A stretch of 64,000 nucleotides of DNA, taken from NCBI GenBank assembly GCA_025602915.1, contig JAHLJZ010000012.1, forward strand, positions 186,001-250,000, in the 5' to 3' direction. This DNA is from Paraphysoderma sedebokerense. Taxonomy: Eukaryota; Blastocladiomycota; Physodermatomycetes; Physodermatales; Physodermataceae. The translations under genes and the position numbers were made by a program. Positions within the stretch are counted from its first letter, which is position 1, and each line of letters starts with the position of its first letter. Under the pieces are notes generated by a model. The model saw only the letters and a program-made list of their open reading frames with translations, had not been told where the DNA came from and ran no database searches. Below are positions 1-10,205 of this stretch, piece by piece.

Positions 1-2481
1 TATTCGATTGCCGCCTATCCTTGTCCGAACTTCATTCATGGAACAGAACGATTGGGTCGTCACTCATCCGGATTTCGCCACATTCCATGAACTCAGCACC
101 ATCACCCCTAATACTCTCATGTCTATCAACCCTTCCATGAAAAATAATGTTGCCGTATCAACCAGCAGCATGGTTCGCAATGTTATGAGTGAAGCCATGA
201 AATCAGTTCCTGTTGTTAGCAATACGAATTCTCGACGACGATTGAACAGAAGAACCTTGCTAAAACGAAATCATCAATATGACGCATTAGAATGGAAAAC
301 CAATGACAATTCTTACATGGCGGAAAGAGACCTCCTGGCAACCTATCAAACATCCGGTGAAGATCTGGTCACATTTGAACGAGTGCTCCCTCCCGCCTCT
401 TTAAAGAGCTGGTCATTCTTCCTCGACAAGTCAAAACTCGCATGCCATTATGATACTTCTGATCGTCGACTTGCGTCCAGAGGACTGCGAGATTGGTGGG
501 GTAATGTTACCGATACTATCACCCAAACTTTCGAAGATTCTCCGAAATCTGTTGCCAATGCTGAGAAGTTCGAATTGAGCAATACTGATGAAGGAGGCTT
601 CGTTTTGACGATTCAAGAAATCGGCGGTGCCATTAAACGAGTTATCATGAATACGGTTAAGGATATCGTTTCTGTGGTAAAAGATGTATTAGATGCAATT
701 GGTGTTGGGTTTAAGAAACTGTTGAAGGGGATTAGGGTTAGTCCTAACTCTTGTCAGTATGATTTAGGATGAGACTGACAATCTTTTTTTTATAGAAAAT
801 TTTTGCTTGGGATTCCGTTCTACGTACCAACCGATTTCTTACTCATTACGTCCATTCTGTCAAAGGCTTGGTACCAAAAATGGTTGAATTACAATCGAAT
901 CGGTTCGAACGATACATGCAAAACGTGTCTGCAAACATCCATGATAATATCAACTCTATTGTTAAAAACTTTGGTGGTAACATCACCCTCAACGTTTTGC
1001 CGGCTAAGCTCCGATTCAACGCTACAAACAGCACCGTTCCCCCCAGTGGTGGTGGTCGTCTTGTAGAGAGCATCAGTGGGGTAGAAGCCGCATTCACTCA
1101 AGACCTTTTTTTCAATAACATGGACCAAGGAGAACTGAAGAATGGTGACGAGAAAGTAGACGTGACCAATGAATTTACCAAGCTGGCAAACAATCTTATG
1201 AAAGAGCTCAATGTCGCAGAATTATTGAAAGACCCTGTCGTGGGTGATGTTACGAAGAAACTGGTTACATTTTCCGAAGACGCAAATTTTCTCGACAAAT
1301 CTTTATCCTATATTCTTGCCTACATGGATGTCATCTTACAAATGCTCACCAAATTCACCAAAAATATTACAATTGTCTCGATGAAATTCCTACCGACTTA
1401 CTACAAAATTGTCGGTAAAATCATGACTTTCGATGTCTATATTCCTCTCCTTTCCGAATTTTACAGCGAAGTTATTGGTGCTAAGACCAAGAATCTGAAC
1501 ATCCTCACTCTGTACTCCTTGATCGCCGCTGTACAAAATACGTGGTTTTACAAACTTCATTACCAAGACGAACCAATCACTCAAGCCGAGCTCGATATTT
1601 TTCGCGGTGAAAAAAATCCCAACTTGTGGCTCCTCGCTTTCAAGAAAAATGTTCAAAAACTCAACCCTGGCTCATCTAAGGATGTCACTTGGACACCAGC
1701 CCACGAAAAACGGTTTTATCAAATTATGGACTGGCAACCGAGAGGTCTGGCGTTAGCGATGACGTTGTTGGGAGGTGTGTTCTTGTATGCCGACTTGGCT
1801 GTCCAAATGACCCCATTCAAGAATGTCGTTCGTCGATTTCTCCACATGTACAGTCCGTGGCTCATTGGGATCGCAGTTTTCCCTGTTGACATGGTAATTA
1901 GCTTTTCAAATAATATATGTATTTGGCCCATCATTCTAACAAATGCTTTGTCATTTTAGTCTCCGTCTGCATCACAGTCTGATATTCTGGCAACAATGTA
2001 TAATGCTGATATCATTTGGTATTCCTGGTGGGCACAATGGACTTTCAACCCTCTGATTCGCCAATTGTCGTTCTTCAATACCATTCTTCCTTTGAATTTA
2101 CCCCGAACGGCTATTCCAGACCTGCTTGGTATCTTTGTTGGAACACCCCAATTCGTTATTCTCACGCCCCTATTGGCTAAGATTTATGAAAACACGAATT
2201 GGAAGAATCCTAAACGAGTTGCTATCACTCTCAGTACGACTGGTGCTTGGGTAACGGATACATTGGGTTATTTCACTCACATACTTCCAAAGCCGGCTTC
2301 GGATATCGCCACTATGGCTGTTGATGGGTAAGTAAATCTTTCTTGTCCAATCGTATAGGTACCTTATACTAATCTCATTATGAACCTTCGTAGGATAATG
2401 TACGGATTCTACATTGCCCGTTATCACTACCTCCTGTCATCAGGATACGTTGGCATGGTTCCGAGTAAAACAGAAATTTAA
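1..2481 (+). CDS. 3' part of a large unknown protein (5' end outside window)
   Basis: The reading frame is already open at the left edge, so the start lies upstream. Proposed exons are 1-736, 796-1893, 1960-2327 and 2394-2481, with introns of 59, 66 and 66 bp whose phases agree. The visible part is about 760 residues. I do not recognise a named domain. The join of exons 1 and 2 gives a basic amphipathic stretch followed by KIFAWDSVLRTNRF. This resembles a W-D-x-hydrophobic-x-x-T motif that I recall from large uncharacterised fungal and bacterial proteins; that is memory, not a search. The rest has a Gly/Asn-rich segment, several amphipathic helices and a hydrophobic C-terminal region with possible membrane-associated helices (around GLALAMTLLGGVF and the WYSWWAQW area). 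No function is proposed. Confidence 0.75.
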
Positions 2482-2725
2482 TCATGCTGTAATTAATTAT
2501 ATTAGTGGGTTTACATATCTCTTGCACTTGCAGCATGAAATGGTGTCATTCGTGCAACTTTGGACTTGGTCTTGTAAATATTCATCTGACATGAGTCCTG
2601 TCAAAAATCTCTGTTGTATTGTTACATATAACATTATACCTTTGTAACTGGGAATTTTCAATGTCACGATACCGTAGTTGTAGATAATAAATACCTTTGA
2701 ATATCTTTTTATCTTTTTCGCCTGA

Positions 2726-2734
2726 CTTTTAACG
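2726..2734 (+). repeat. Possible target-site duplication, left copy
   Basis: The 9-mer CTTTTAACG occurs here and again at 4975-4983, just outside the inverted-repeat-bounded element. KDZ-family transposons are known to make 8-bp duplications, so an 8-bp subset of this 9-mer would fit. A chance 9-mer match between two short AT-rich flanks is unlikely but not excluded. Confidence 0.5.
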
Positions 2735-2760
2735 AGGGCATTTCAGGAATTCACACTTTT

Positions 2761-2835
2761 CCCTCGTGACTTCCAATTCCAATTCCAGGTGAATTCCACG
2801 TGAATTCCAGGCGAATTCCAGGTGAATTCCAAACT
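2761..2835 (+). repeat. Left subterminal repeat array (GTGAATTCCA units)
   Basis: Tandem short units of the form (A/C)GTGAATTCCA are repeated about four times with small changes, after a CCAATTCCAATTCC block. The same motif is found inverted at the other end of the element. They are candidate transposase-binding sites. Confidence 0.7.
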
Positions 2836-2973
2836 TTCTCTGATGTTTGTTGTCAGCCGTTTAAGCAATATAATGGGCTTTGTGATAGTGTATTTTGCAG
2901 CCCTTGCATAAATTCGACATACGGTCTACTTAGTTGGTCTTTTTGGCTGCGGTATTCGTGTATTATAGATATA

Positions 2974-4612
2974 ATGGATGAGAGACCGCAACTTGCACAC
3001 GAAAGACCCGTCCCCGCTCTTCTTCCTCCGACATTCGGCAATCTCCTGCAATTAATACAGGACAAACTTCCATTCCTTCTCCACCTTACAATTCCACACG
3101 CCTTTTCTTTTTTTTTATCATTAGGTCTCTTCAACGATCTACTGCAGCGGTGCCATCGGAATCAGGACGGGAAGTTTCGTCGCAGCGGCGTACCGGAATC
3201 CATTTTTACCGCAATCAATGACTTAATAACTCAACTTCCGGATGTAAAACCAATAAGAGATGGAGTGAATTCTCTATTGCTTAGCAATTATCTGGACGAA
3301 ATATCCGCTATCTCCTCTACCTACGACATTTTTGTGAGAGACCTTCCAATGAAACAGTTGGCCAAAACACAGTTGTATCCACCGTTTTCGAAGTGTCCCC
3401 ATTGTGATACTGCTCTTCGCTTCGAAGCAAGTTTGAGAGTGGCTCATGGAATTTCGGGCGCCGCGGTAGTAGTAGAGTTTGTCGGGTTTTGCAGAATATC
3501 GCATTGCGAGGGTAGCAAATCCAGATATCATTACAACTTCATTGAACGCTTCGTGAATAGAGAAAAAATCCAGGAATGGTATACAGGTACAGAAGCTGGT
3601 TTCGACTTTGAGAACGGAGGAAACTGGAGTAGGATTTGGATAAAAGCAACTGAAATGCATATTTATCAACCGAAATACATACGTGTGCGTATCTTTCAAT
3701 CACTTCCCTCAGTCACTTCTAGTAACTTATTGTCTTCCGCAGGTTGGTTCGAAATTCTTTGAATGGAGTTTTATGTCATACATCACGCTTTCTTATTATT
3801 GTCATAAGACTTCATCTAAACAAATCTCTTTGGTGTACAATCTCTTCCATGGAAGCGACGCTCAAAATCCTTCTTATGTTCCAACTTTTCCGTTAAAAAA
3901 TACCGACCTCAGTGATACTGTGATATGGCGAGCCTGGAGATCCTATAAGATATATCAGTTTCACCTCAACAGAAACATCAGATGGCATCGCAGTTCTTCG
4001 ATGGACGCCAATGACGTAGTCAACCACTTCTTGGCTATTCACCGAAGAACCCTTCGTTTTCCAAATCATATCTGTGATGTTTATGGTTGTGGTGGACCTG
4101 ACAATGACGGGAATTTATATACTATGCCGTCGGCAGATGGTGTACAAAAGTTGACAGCTGTGATTTGTGCATGGAATACCAACGTTACGGACGACGAGAA
4201 AGAATTGCGAGGAGGACCGATGATCTGCTATAATCAACTCCCCCTGGGTCGAAATAGTGGAGGTCGAAGGTTTTGTCCGGAGCATGAAGAATTTTGTTTT
4301 GATATTTTCCACTTTTGCATGGGCTGCAATGACGGATTTCTCCTTCTTTTTTGTTCCTGTGCGATTATGGAACACCGATGTAGGAATATCATTCTGCTTG
4401 GCCGAAATTTCGATTGCAATGTTTTCGGCTTCATCAACAGTTTCCGGCTGTTTTTTAGCTGCACGACTTTTCGAGATTTGTGCTGTAGGAACGAAGTCTG
4501 GTTTGAAGGGAGCTTGATGTTTGCGACGGGGCCTTTCGTTACTAGCCATTGTCTTCGAAGCTTTGATGGAAACAATATAAAAACAACAATAAACTCCATT
4601 TGCCACACGTGA
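2974..4612 (+). CDS. CxC5/CxC6-type cysteine-cluster protein of a KDZ-like element
   Basis: Exon 1 is 2974-3684, the intron 3685-3742 (58 bp, phase 0), and exon 2 starts at 3743. The start is the first ATG after the repeat array; an upstream in-frame ATG lies inside the repeats. The product has a CPHC...ISHC cluster near residue 150 and, around residues 385-460, a second block with GPMICYNQLPLG and RFCPEH followed by CMGC and a Cys-His segment. This layout matches what I remember of CxC5 (N-terminal) and CxC6 (C-terminal) domains found with KDZ transposases in mushroom genomes, where the second block typically reads DG..xGxPCC..HNCK..RFCPEH. The last 70 or so codons overlap a more protein-like minus-strand frame, so the true C-terminus may lie near 4380. 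The protein probably helps transposition or regulates it; it is not itself a nuclease. Confidence 0.6.
4115..4549 (-). CDS. Truncated minus-strand frame in the KDZ-like element
   Basis: Starting at an ATG at 4549, the frame opens with MASNERPRRKHQAPFKPDF and continues with a charged, lysine- and glutamate-rich sequence for about 80 residues. It then runs antisense into the cysteine-cluster gene. The first part has normal protein composition, while the plus strand there translates into Cys/Phe-rich text, so the minus strand is the better candidate between about 4300 and 4549. I infer it may be the first exon of a second element gene, perhaps the transposase, whose remainder was deleted. There is no direct evidence for that identity. 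Confidence 0.35.
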   Translation of the reverse strand: MASNERPRRKHQAPFKPDFVPTAQISKSRAAKKQPETVDEAENIAIEISAKQNDIPTSVFHNRTGTKKKEKSVIAAHAKVENIKTKFFMLRTKPSTSTISTQGELIIADHRSSSQFFLVVRNVGIPCTNHSCQLLYTICRRHSI

Positions 4613-4726
4613 AACTCTCACCATATCGATTGGAGGCCCTCACCTCACGGCTCACAGTGCCCTCGCCCATTCTGTGCATTGTTTTACTCCTTTCCGATCC
4701 ACATGTATTTTGACGGAATTAGAATT

Positions 4727-4950
4727 CATTTGGAATTCAGTCGAAATTCATATGGAATTCACCTAGAATTGGAATCGGAATTCACTTGGAATTCAGTCGA
4801 AATTCATATGGAATTCACCTAGAATTGGAATCGGAATTCAAAGTGAATTCGATAGGAATTCATTTGGAATTCACCCAGAATTCACCCAGAATTGGAATTG
4901 GAATTGGAAGTCGTCGTCACGTGGAATTGGAATTGGAAGTCACGAGGGAA
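4727..4950 (-). repeat. Right subterminal repeat array
   Basis: Dense GGAATTCA(C/T) units alternate with GAATTGGAAT and GTCGAAATTCATAT. One block of about 50 bp containing GTCGAAATTCATATGGAATT is duplicated in tandem. Orientation is opposite to the left array, as expected for terminal structures of a transposon. Confidence 0.7.
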
Positions 4951-4974
4951 AGGGCGAATTCTTGCAATATTCTG

Positions 4975-4983
4975 CTTTTAACG
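4975..4983 (+). repeat. Possible target-site duplication, right copy
   Basis: Second copy of CTTTTAACG, directly outside the right end; see the left copy at 2726. Confidence 0.5.
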
Positions 4984-5089
4984 CGTGCGCGTTGAAGATC
5001 GTTTTGCGTCTCACCGGACACATCAGTCTTCTTCATCGGTTTCTCTCCATCACTCCAATTTCCCATATAAATTCTGAAGGAAATAAAGC

Positions 5090-7117
5090 ATGGGGAGAAC
5101 CAAAGTTCAGCCGATTGAAACAGTTTGTCAATACCAGACTCCCCCGGGACCACTCAAGAAACGACAATGTAGAGATGTATTCTTCTTGTTCTTATTCGCG
5201 ATCTATTGGGGTGGCATGATTGTGCTCGCCATTTTAGCAATTACAAACGGCAATCCGCAACGCTTAATGTATGCAAAGTTTCTCTATTCATTGGTGTAGT
5301 CTATATCTAACTTCTTTCCAGCTATGGTCAAGATTCATACGGCCAGTTATGCGGGATCAATAACAACGCTGCCAATTCCTCCAGGCTTGATCTTTCGACA
5401 AAACCTTTTCTCTTTTTCTTCAATCCCCTCGACAAAACGGCTCTCCAAATTTGCGTCGATAAATGTCCCACTGAATCTGTTGTATCGACATTTGCTGGAG
5501 CAAATTATATTTGTGACTACCGTTACCAAGCGATTTCACAACCTGATTTAGTTACCAAGCAATCAAACAAAACTTGTGCCAAAGTGGTGTATAAATCGAG
5601 ACCTATCGCCAATCGCTGTGTTCCAGACGGAAATATTACGTCATTATTGCTTGATAACTATCCCAGTTCAAATTCATCACTCGATGTCTCTTCCTTAATT
5701 AGTAACTCGAGAGATACGGTTCAAAAAGTTATGTCGGATTTGAACACATCATGGCCTTATATTTTGGCAGGTGTTGGCGCATCGTTGGTAGTTTGTCTCA
5801 TATGGATGATCCTGTTAAGATTCATTGCTGGGTTCATCACTTGGGTGACCTTGTTACTGTCGGAGGCAGCCGTCTGCGGTTTAGCAGTTTACATGTTCTT
5901 CGAATGGCAAGCTAGAGTAAACATCGTTGCGCTGGCTACGGCTGCTCAGACTCTTACAGATGAAATGGTATGGGAACGGGATGTTGCATTGGGATTATTT
6001 ATTGCGGCGGCAGTTATTGCACTCTTAATGCTTTGCGCCATCATCTTCATGCGCAATCGATTGCGAATTGCCGTTCAAATAATTAAGGAAGGAAGTAGAG
6101 CGATAGGTGCTATGCCTATGATAATGCTCTATCCAGGAGTTTCATTCTTGAGTACAGTGGTGCTATTGGCGTATTATTTAATTATTGCCGCCTTCATTGC
6201 GACCGCTGAAGAACCGAACAGCCTTGGATCGATCAAGTTTGATTTAGGAAATGTCGCCATCATGCGCTACCTTCAATGGTAAGTCGACCTGTCTTATTGT
6301 TGTCTGAATTTTAGATTGCATTCTGATGTTTAGGCTCCACTTTCATCCATTTGACTAATCGATGTTGATTTGCAGGTATCACCTTTTGGGATTTCTATGG
6401 ACTGCTGCGTTCATTAATGGCATTAACCAGACAGTCATCGCTGGCTCAATTGCGAGCTGGTACTGGTCGCCTGATAAAAGAAACCTTCCCGAATTCCCTA
6501 TATGGAATGCCTTCTATCGTACGCTCAGATATAGCATGGGTTCCATCGCGTTGGGGTCTCTCTTGATTGCGCTCACTCAATTTATTCGAGCATTTTTACT
6601 GTTCATCGAGCGACAAGTTAAAGGGAAGAACAACAGAATTGTACAATTCATATTTACTTGCCTTCAATGCTGTTTTGCCTGCGTCGACCGATTTCTGCGA
6701 TTTATCAACCGAAACGCATATATTCAAATTGCAGTTTATGGATACAGTTACTGCAAAGGGGCAAGAACTGCATTTGAATTGTTAGCCAGAAATGCTTTCA
6801 GATTAGTGGCAGTCGACTTTGTGGCCGCATTCATCATGTTCTTAGGAAAGATTTGCGTTACGGCTGGAGTCGGTTTGGGCAGTTATGTCCTATTGAAGTA
6901 TTTGACTCCAAATTTGAATTTACAATTCATTGCCGCCCCGGTTTTGGTAATTATTCTAGGAAGCTGGTTAATTGTTGGTGGGTTCTTCAATGTATACAGA
7001 ATGGCTATCGATACCATTTTCTTGAGTTTTTGTGAAGATGTGGAACGAAATGATGGTTCTGCAGAGAAGCCTTACTTCATGCCAGCGGGGTTGAAGGCCA
7101 TTACTAATTTAAAATAA
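5090..7117 (+). CDS. Choline transporter-like (CTL/SLC44 family) membrane protein
   Basis: Exons 5090-5268, 5322-6278 and 6376-7117 (introns 53 and 97 bp, phases match) give 625 residues. The N-terminus carries KKRQCRDVFFLFLF and one membrane helix, then RLIYGQDSYGQLCG. The Y-G-x-D-x-x-G-x-x-C-G motif is diagnostic of CTL/SLC44 proteins, as is the following Cys-rich extracellular loop (ICVDKCPTE). At least nine more hydrophobic helices follow, including WYHLLGFLWTAAFI across the second splice junction and the characteristic C-terminal YKMxxDTIFLCFCED-type segment, here YRMAIDTIFLSFCEDVERN. The family acts at the plasma membrane or other membranes; yeast Pns1 is the fungal relative, and choline transport by fungal members is not established. 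The ending KAITNLK is short for the family, but no further exon is evident. Confidence 0.9.
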
Positions 7118-7423
7118 TGGGGACTCGAAGCAATCATCCGGGGAAATGTGGGATAAATTGGGAATTGAGATTGGCTAATGTATTTGCTGTCATATACTGA
7201 GTATTACTTTGCGATAGAAATACAACAAACATAGACCTTTTAATTTACAGATGCATCAATATGGTGCTTTATGTACAGTTATTAATAAGCGTCAATACAG
7301 TGGTAACTAAGTCACCAGCATATGAATACAGACAGCCACTACTGTTCACTATTCCAACGGTATTAATGATACTCTCTAAAATCTTCTACTTCATCCATCA
7401 GCATGAGAAACACTGCGAATAAG

Positions 7424-7609
7424 TTATCCAATAAATTTGGCATCGGTACCTGGGGCTGCTTTCTTGGGTGCACTGGCAGCTTGCAGTCTTTGTTCTCGCC
7501 TTTCCCGTATTCGGTCACGCAAGCTGGGTTCAGCGGCCGGGAGTGCGGAGTTGAATGTGCTCAAAGAAATAAGAACGATGAGGATGCAGAAGAGGTTGAA
7601 GTATTTCAT
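7424..7609 (-). CDS. Small secreted peptide, about 61 residues
   Basis: The frame extends upstream to 7726, but the ATG at 7609 is chosen because it starts a textbook signal peptide: MKYFNLFCILIVLISLSTF followed by an Ala-Leu-Pro/Ala-Ala cleavage region. The mature part would be about 38 residues, very basic and arginine-rich in the middle (RDRIRERREQR) and then Ala/Pro/Lys-rich. It has no cysteines and no recognised family. It could be a secreted peptide, the N-terminal exon of a longer gene, or chance. The signal-like composition and single frame support a real gene, but no homologue is known to me. Confidence 0.45.
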   Translation of the reverse strand: MKYFNLFCILIVLISLSTFNSALPAAEPSLRDRIRERREQRLQAASAPKKAAPGTDAKFIG

Positions 7610-8942
7610 TTCGTTTGTGTTATAGTTGAGTCGATATCTTGAAAAGTTCGGCAGAGTTTTACTAGTCCAGCTGGTAATCTGAGTATAAGAGGAAAAGACT
7701 TGCGTGATAAGAGAAGATGCTGCCAATGGGAGAAGCGGCTAATATTTATATGTGGCGGCGTCCCATTAATTTATTCATAGTTCTAGCGACGTTCACATTA
7801 CACGAAGAAGACAAATTCATGGATTATCTTTCCGGAGAACAAACGTCGCGAAATCAAACAATAGCCATGAGCCACGAAAACAAGTGGTGAATTCTCATTC
7901 CTCGGATACTCAGCCTTTAGCGACAATGCTTCATTTAATTGATTGAGCCTATTCGCGGTGAAAACATTACTCTGACGACAGAATTGGAATGTCATTAAAT
8001 AATATATTTTGTCTGCCCGTATTCCAATTTTAAAGCTGAAGATTAATCTTACACAAAGCGCGCCATTACCTATTACAATGTCTCTTTATAAAAGAAGAAT
8101 GAGTAAATAAACAGATTTAGCTCGTCATGGATATTTCAATCGATAGAAATTATGAAAGTTATTTTATTTGGTTGGAACATGAAAACCACATTTAAAGTCA
8201 TGATTTTAACCGATGAATAACGCTTTCCGGAGTAAGTTCGGCTCCCATCTTATTGATGCCAAGAAGTCTGCGTCCCGCTTGCAGATGGTCCTCTCCGTCA
8301 TCGGCATCTGGTAGGACTGCGAAATTGGGTATTTTCCTCAGGAGTAGCGTAAAAAGTAGATGGATCGGATTCACGGTTTGATGTATTCGTCGAATTATCA
8401 TAAAACATTTCAAAGTGATTCTCCGGGAGTGAACAAATGTTATAGGTTTCTCCAGTTCTCTAGTCCCGCTTCATTTGTCGATATGCGCATCGTTACCGAA
8501 ATCCGTAGAGTTCATGTGGCTGGAGGCGGCTGCTATCGCCACTGTTAGCATCAAACGAAGATGGTTGGATTATCTTTCATTATGTCAGCAGGCTGCTGCA
8601 TTTTTTTGTCTCTTTTTGTAATCATAACAACTTCAGATTGTCCGTATAATTCATCAGAATAGAAAGACTCAAAAAAATAATTAATTGAAGGCAATGCATC
8701 TCTCAGAATTTCCTTCGATTTGTGGGTATTTCTGATCTCCGAATTAGTTGCCGTAGATCTACCATATTGAAAATAATTATGAATATATTTTGACATTTCA
8801 TCTGCTCCGACTCGTTCGATTTTATTAATTTATCCTTATTCCGGTTTCACGGTTCGAGCAATCAGAATTTTGCATGTGTAACGACAATCACGTGTCTCAA
8901 CAAACAATTTATATGCCCTTGCAATCGTGTGTTTCGCTAGAC
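7610..8942. other. Intergenic, with weak minus-strand coding hints
   Basis: No gene can be called. Two minus-strand frames have protein-like composition. The one at 8551-8796 (81 codons) starts MSKYIHNYFQYG. Another ends at 8198 with GRRLLGINKMGAELTPES. The latter can be joined by a 58-bp phase-1 intron to a frame beginning near 8404, giving a product of about 50 residues. Neither matches a family I know, and they may be remnants of one gene. Confidence 0.3.
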
Positions 8943-10205
8943 ATGACTCGCCACACAGCAGCGATAGATGAGCCTGCAAATCCGCAGCACTCAAAGGAGA
9001 CTTTCACATTACTCCGAATTAAACGCAAGAGGACGCAAGAACCACTTGACGCCTTGGTGTTCTCTGGGAATGATGATCGAAGCCAGAAGCGAGTACTTAC
9101 CAAAGATCTTCGACAGGATGAGGGAGAGCGTCTAAATGCACAGAGCAACGTTAAAATATTTAAATTCTCGAAGACAGTACTCACCAGTGATTGTCAGTTT
9201 GATCCCCTTGCTTTGCTGCAACAGTCGGTTCAGTCCAAAGAATTTAAGTTTGAATCGGCAAGCGATACTTCTCCGCGACGACGGTTACATCCTAAATCTC
9301 AAAGCCAATCCAGCTCCTCTGAAGATCGAAAAATTAATCTTGCACAGGCAAAAGTGAATGAAACAAAACAGGAGCGATATAAGGTTATTGGGAAAGCAAG
9401 GGGATTGGACGTTGATGTGGCAGATGGTCCGAAGGTTGAGGTGTACGAAGCCGTTAGGGAAGGGGAGGAGGCAAAGAAGTATGTGTTGTTGCTATTGGAG
9501 ATGATTAATTGATGTTGCTCGCTTAACATTGTGTATGTAGGGCACCCGCAATTGACAAAGCAAAGTCATCTAGTCAACGTTCTCGGAAGACCGGAGAACT
9601 GAGCAAAATTGATGGTTCAGACATACAAATGAACGATGAAATGATGTCTAGCTTCCTTTCTATGGTACAAGATTATCTGAGTAGTAAGTCCTTCCTTTTC
9701 GTGACTTAAATTTACCCATCATGAAGCTAACGCTATCCCAGTTTCTGCCGCTGAAACAAATCAGACATCGTCGACCTCCATCTCTGAGGCATCATCCGAA
9801 GATGACTTCGTCTACGATATTTACATTCAAGAATCTCCGGTCAAAGTCTCGGAAGAAGTAGACGGTGTCGGTTCTTTTGAATCTTTGGAGGAGCGCTTAT
9901 ATTGGGAGAAAAAACTAGGCGCAAAAAACGTGGCCACGCTGTTCGTAATACATTTCATCTACGTCCAAACCCCGTTTTTTAAATAAAAGCTCATTGTGCT
10001 TCTCTATAGGACATGGGAAGAAGAAAGTCTTCAATTAATCGATGATTCGGCCGATACGTCAGACGGCGAAGATTACGACAGTGACGATTCCAACGCAGAG
10101 GATTGGTATGGGAATGATTATCCGGATGAAGAATGTCTTCAAGAACAAACCTACGAAGAGAGCGACGATAGTGAGGACAATCATTGGAGTGATGAGGACT
10201 ACTAA
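8943..10205 (+). CDS. IWR1: Iwr1/SLC7A6OS-like RNA polymerase II nuclear import factor
   Basis: Four exons (8943-9478, 9541-9683, 9742-9940, 10010-10205) encode 357 residues. Family marks are LLRIKRKRTQEPLDALVF near the N-terminus (basic Iwr1 motif and nuclear targeting region), then DDFVYDIYIQES in the middle. Before an acidic tail comes AEDWYGNDYPDEE, equivalent to the N-(W/D)-x-x-x-(E/D)-YP-(D/E)EE signature of human SLC7A6OS. Iwr1 binds assembled RNA polymerase II in the cytoplasm and carries it into the nucleus. An in-frame ATG 23 codons upstream (8874) is an alternative start. The third intron needs donor GTTCGT at 9941 to keep the family frame (NVATL|TWEEE); the more usual-looking GTAATA 4 bp further on would break the frame. 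Confidence 0.9.

Larger units (their letters stand above)
2735..4974. mobile_element. KDZ-like DNA transposon derivative with subterminal repeats
   Basis: About 2.2 kb bounded by inverted sequences. CCCTCGTGACTTCCAATTCC at 2761 reappears in reverse complement at 4929-4948, and an imperfect copy extends outward through GAATTC to about 2740 and 4966. Inside each end lie inverted arrays of GGAATTC-containing short repeats (left about 75 bp, right about 220 bp). Subterminal repeat arrays and 8-bp target duplications are known features of Kyakuja-Dileera-Zisupton elements. The interior codes for a protein with the cysteine clusters that accompany KDZ transposases, plus a truncated minus-strand frame. 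No DDE transposase is present, so I infer a non-autonomous or internally deleted copy. The family call rests on memory of the CxC5/CxC6 pattern. Confidence 0.6.

Noticed and set aside
4257-4517. Plus-strand frame at the right end of the KDZ-like element as an extra gene.
   Set aside because: Phe/Cys-rich shadow of the more protein-like minus-strand frame.
8551-8796. Histone H3-like reading of the minus-strand frame (Y..FFESFY...VMITKRD compared with the H3 C-terminal fold).
   Set aside because: Only a few positions match and a gap is needed; the core H3 motifs are absent. Probably chance.
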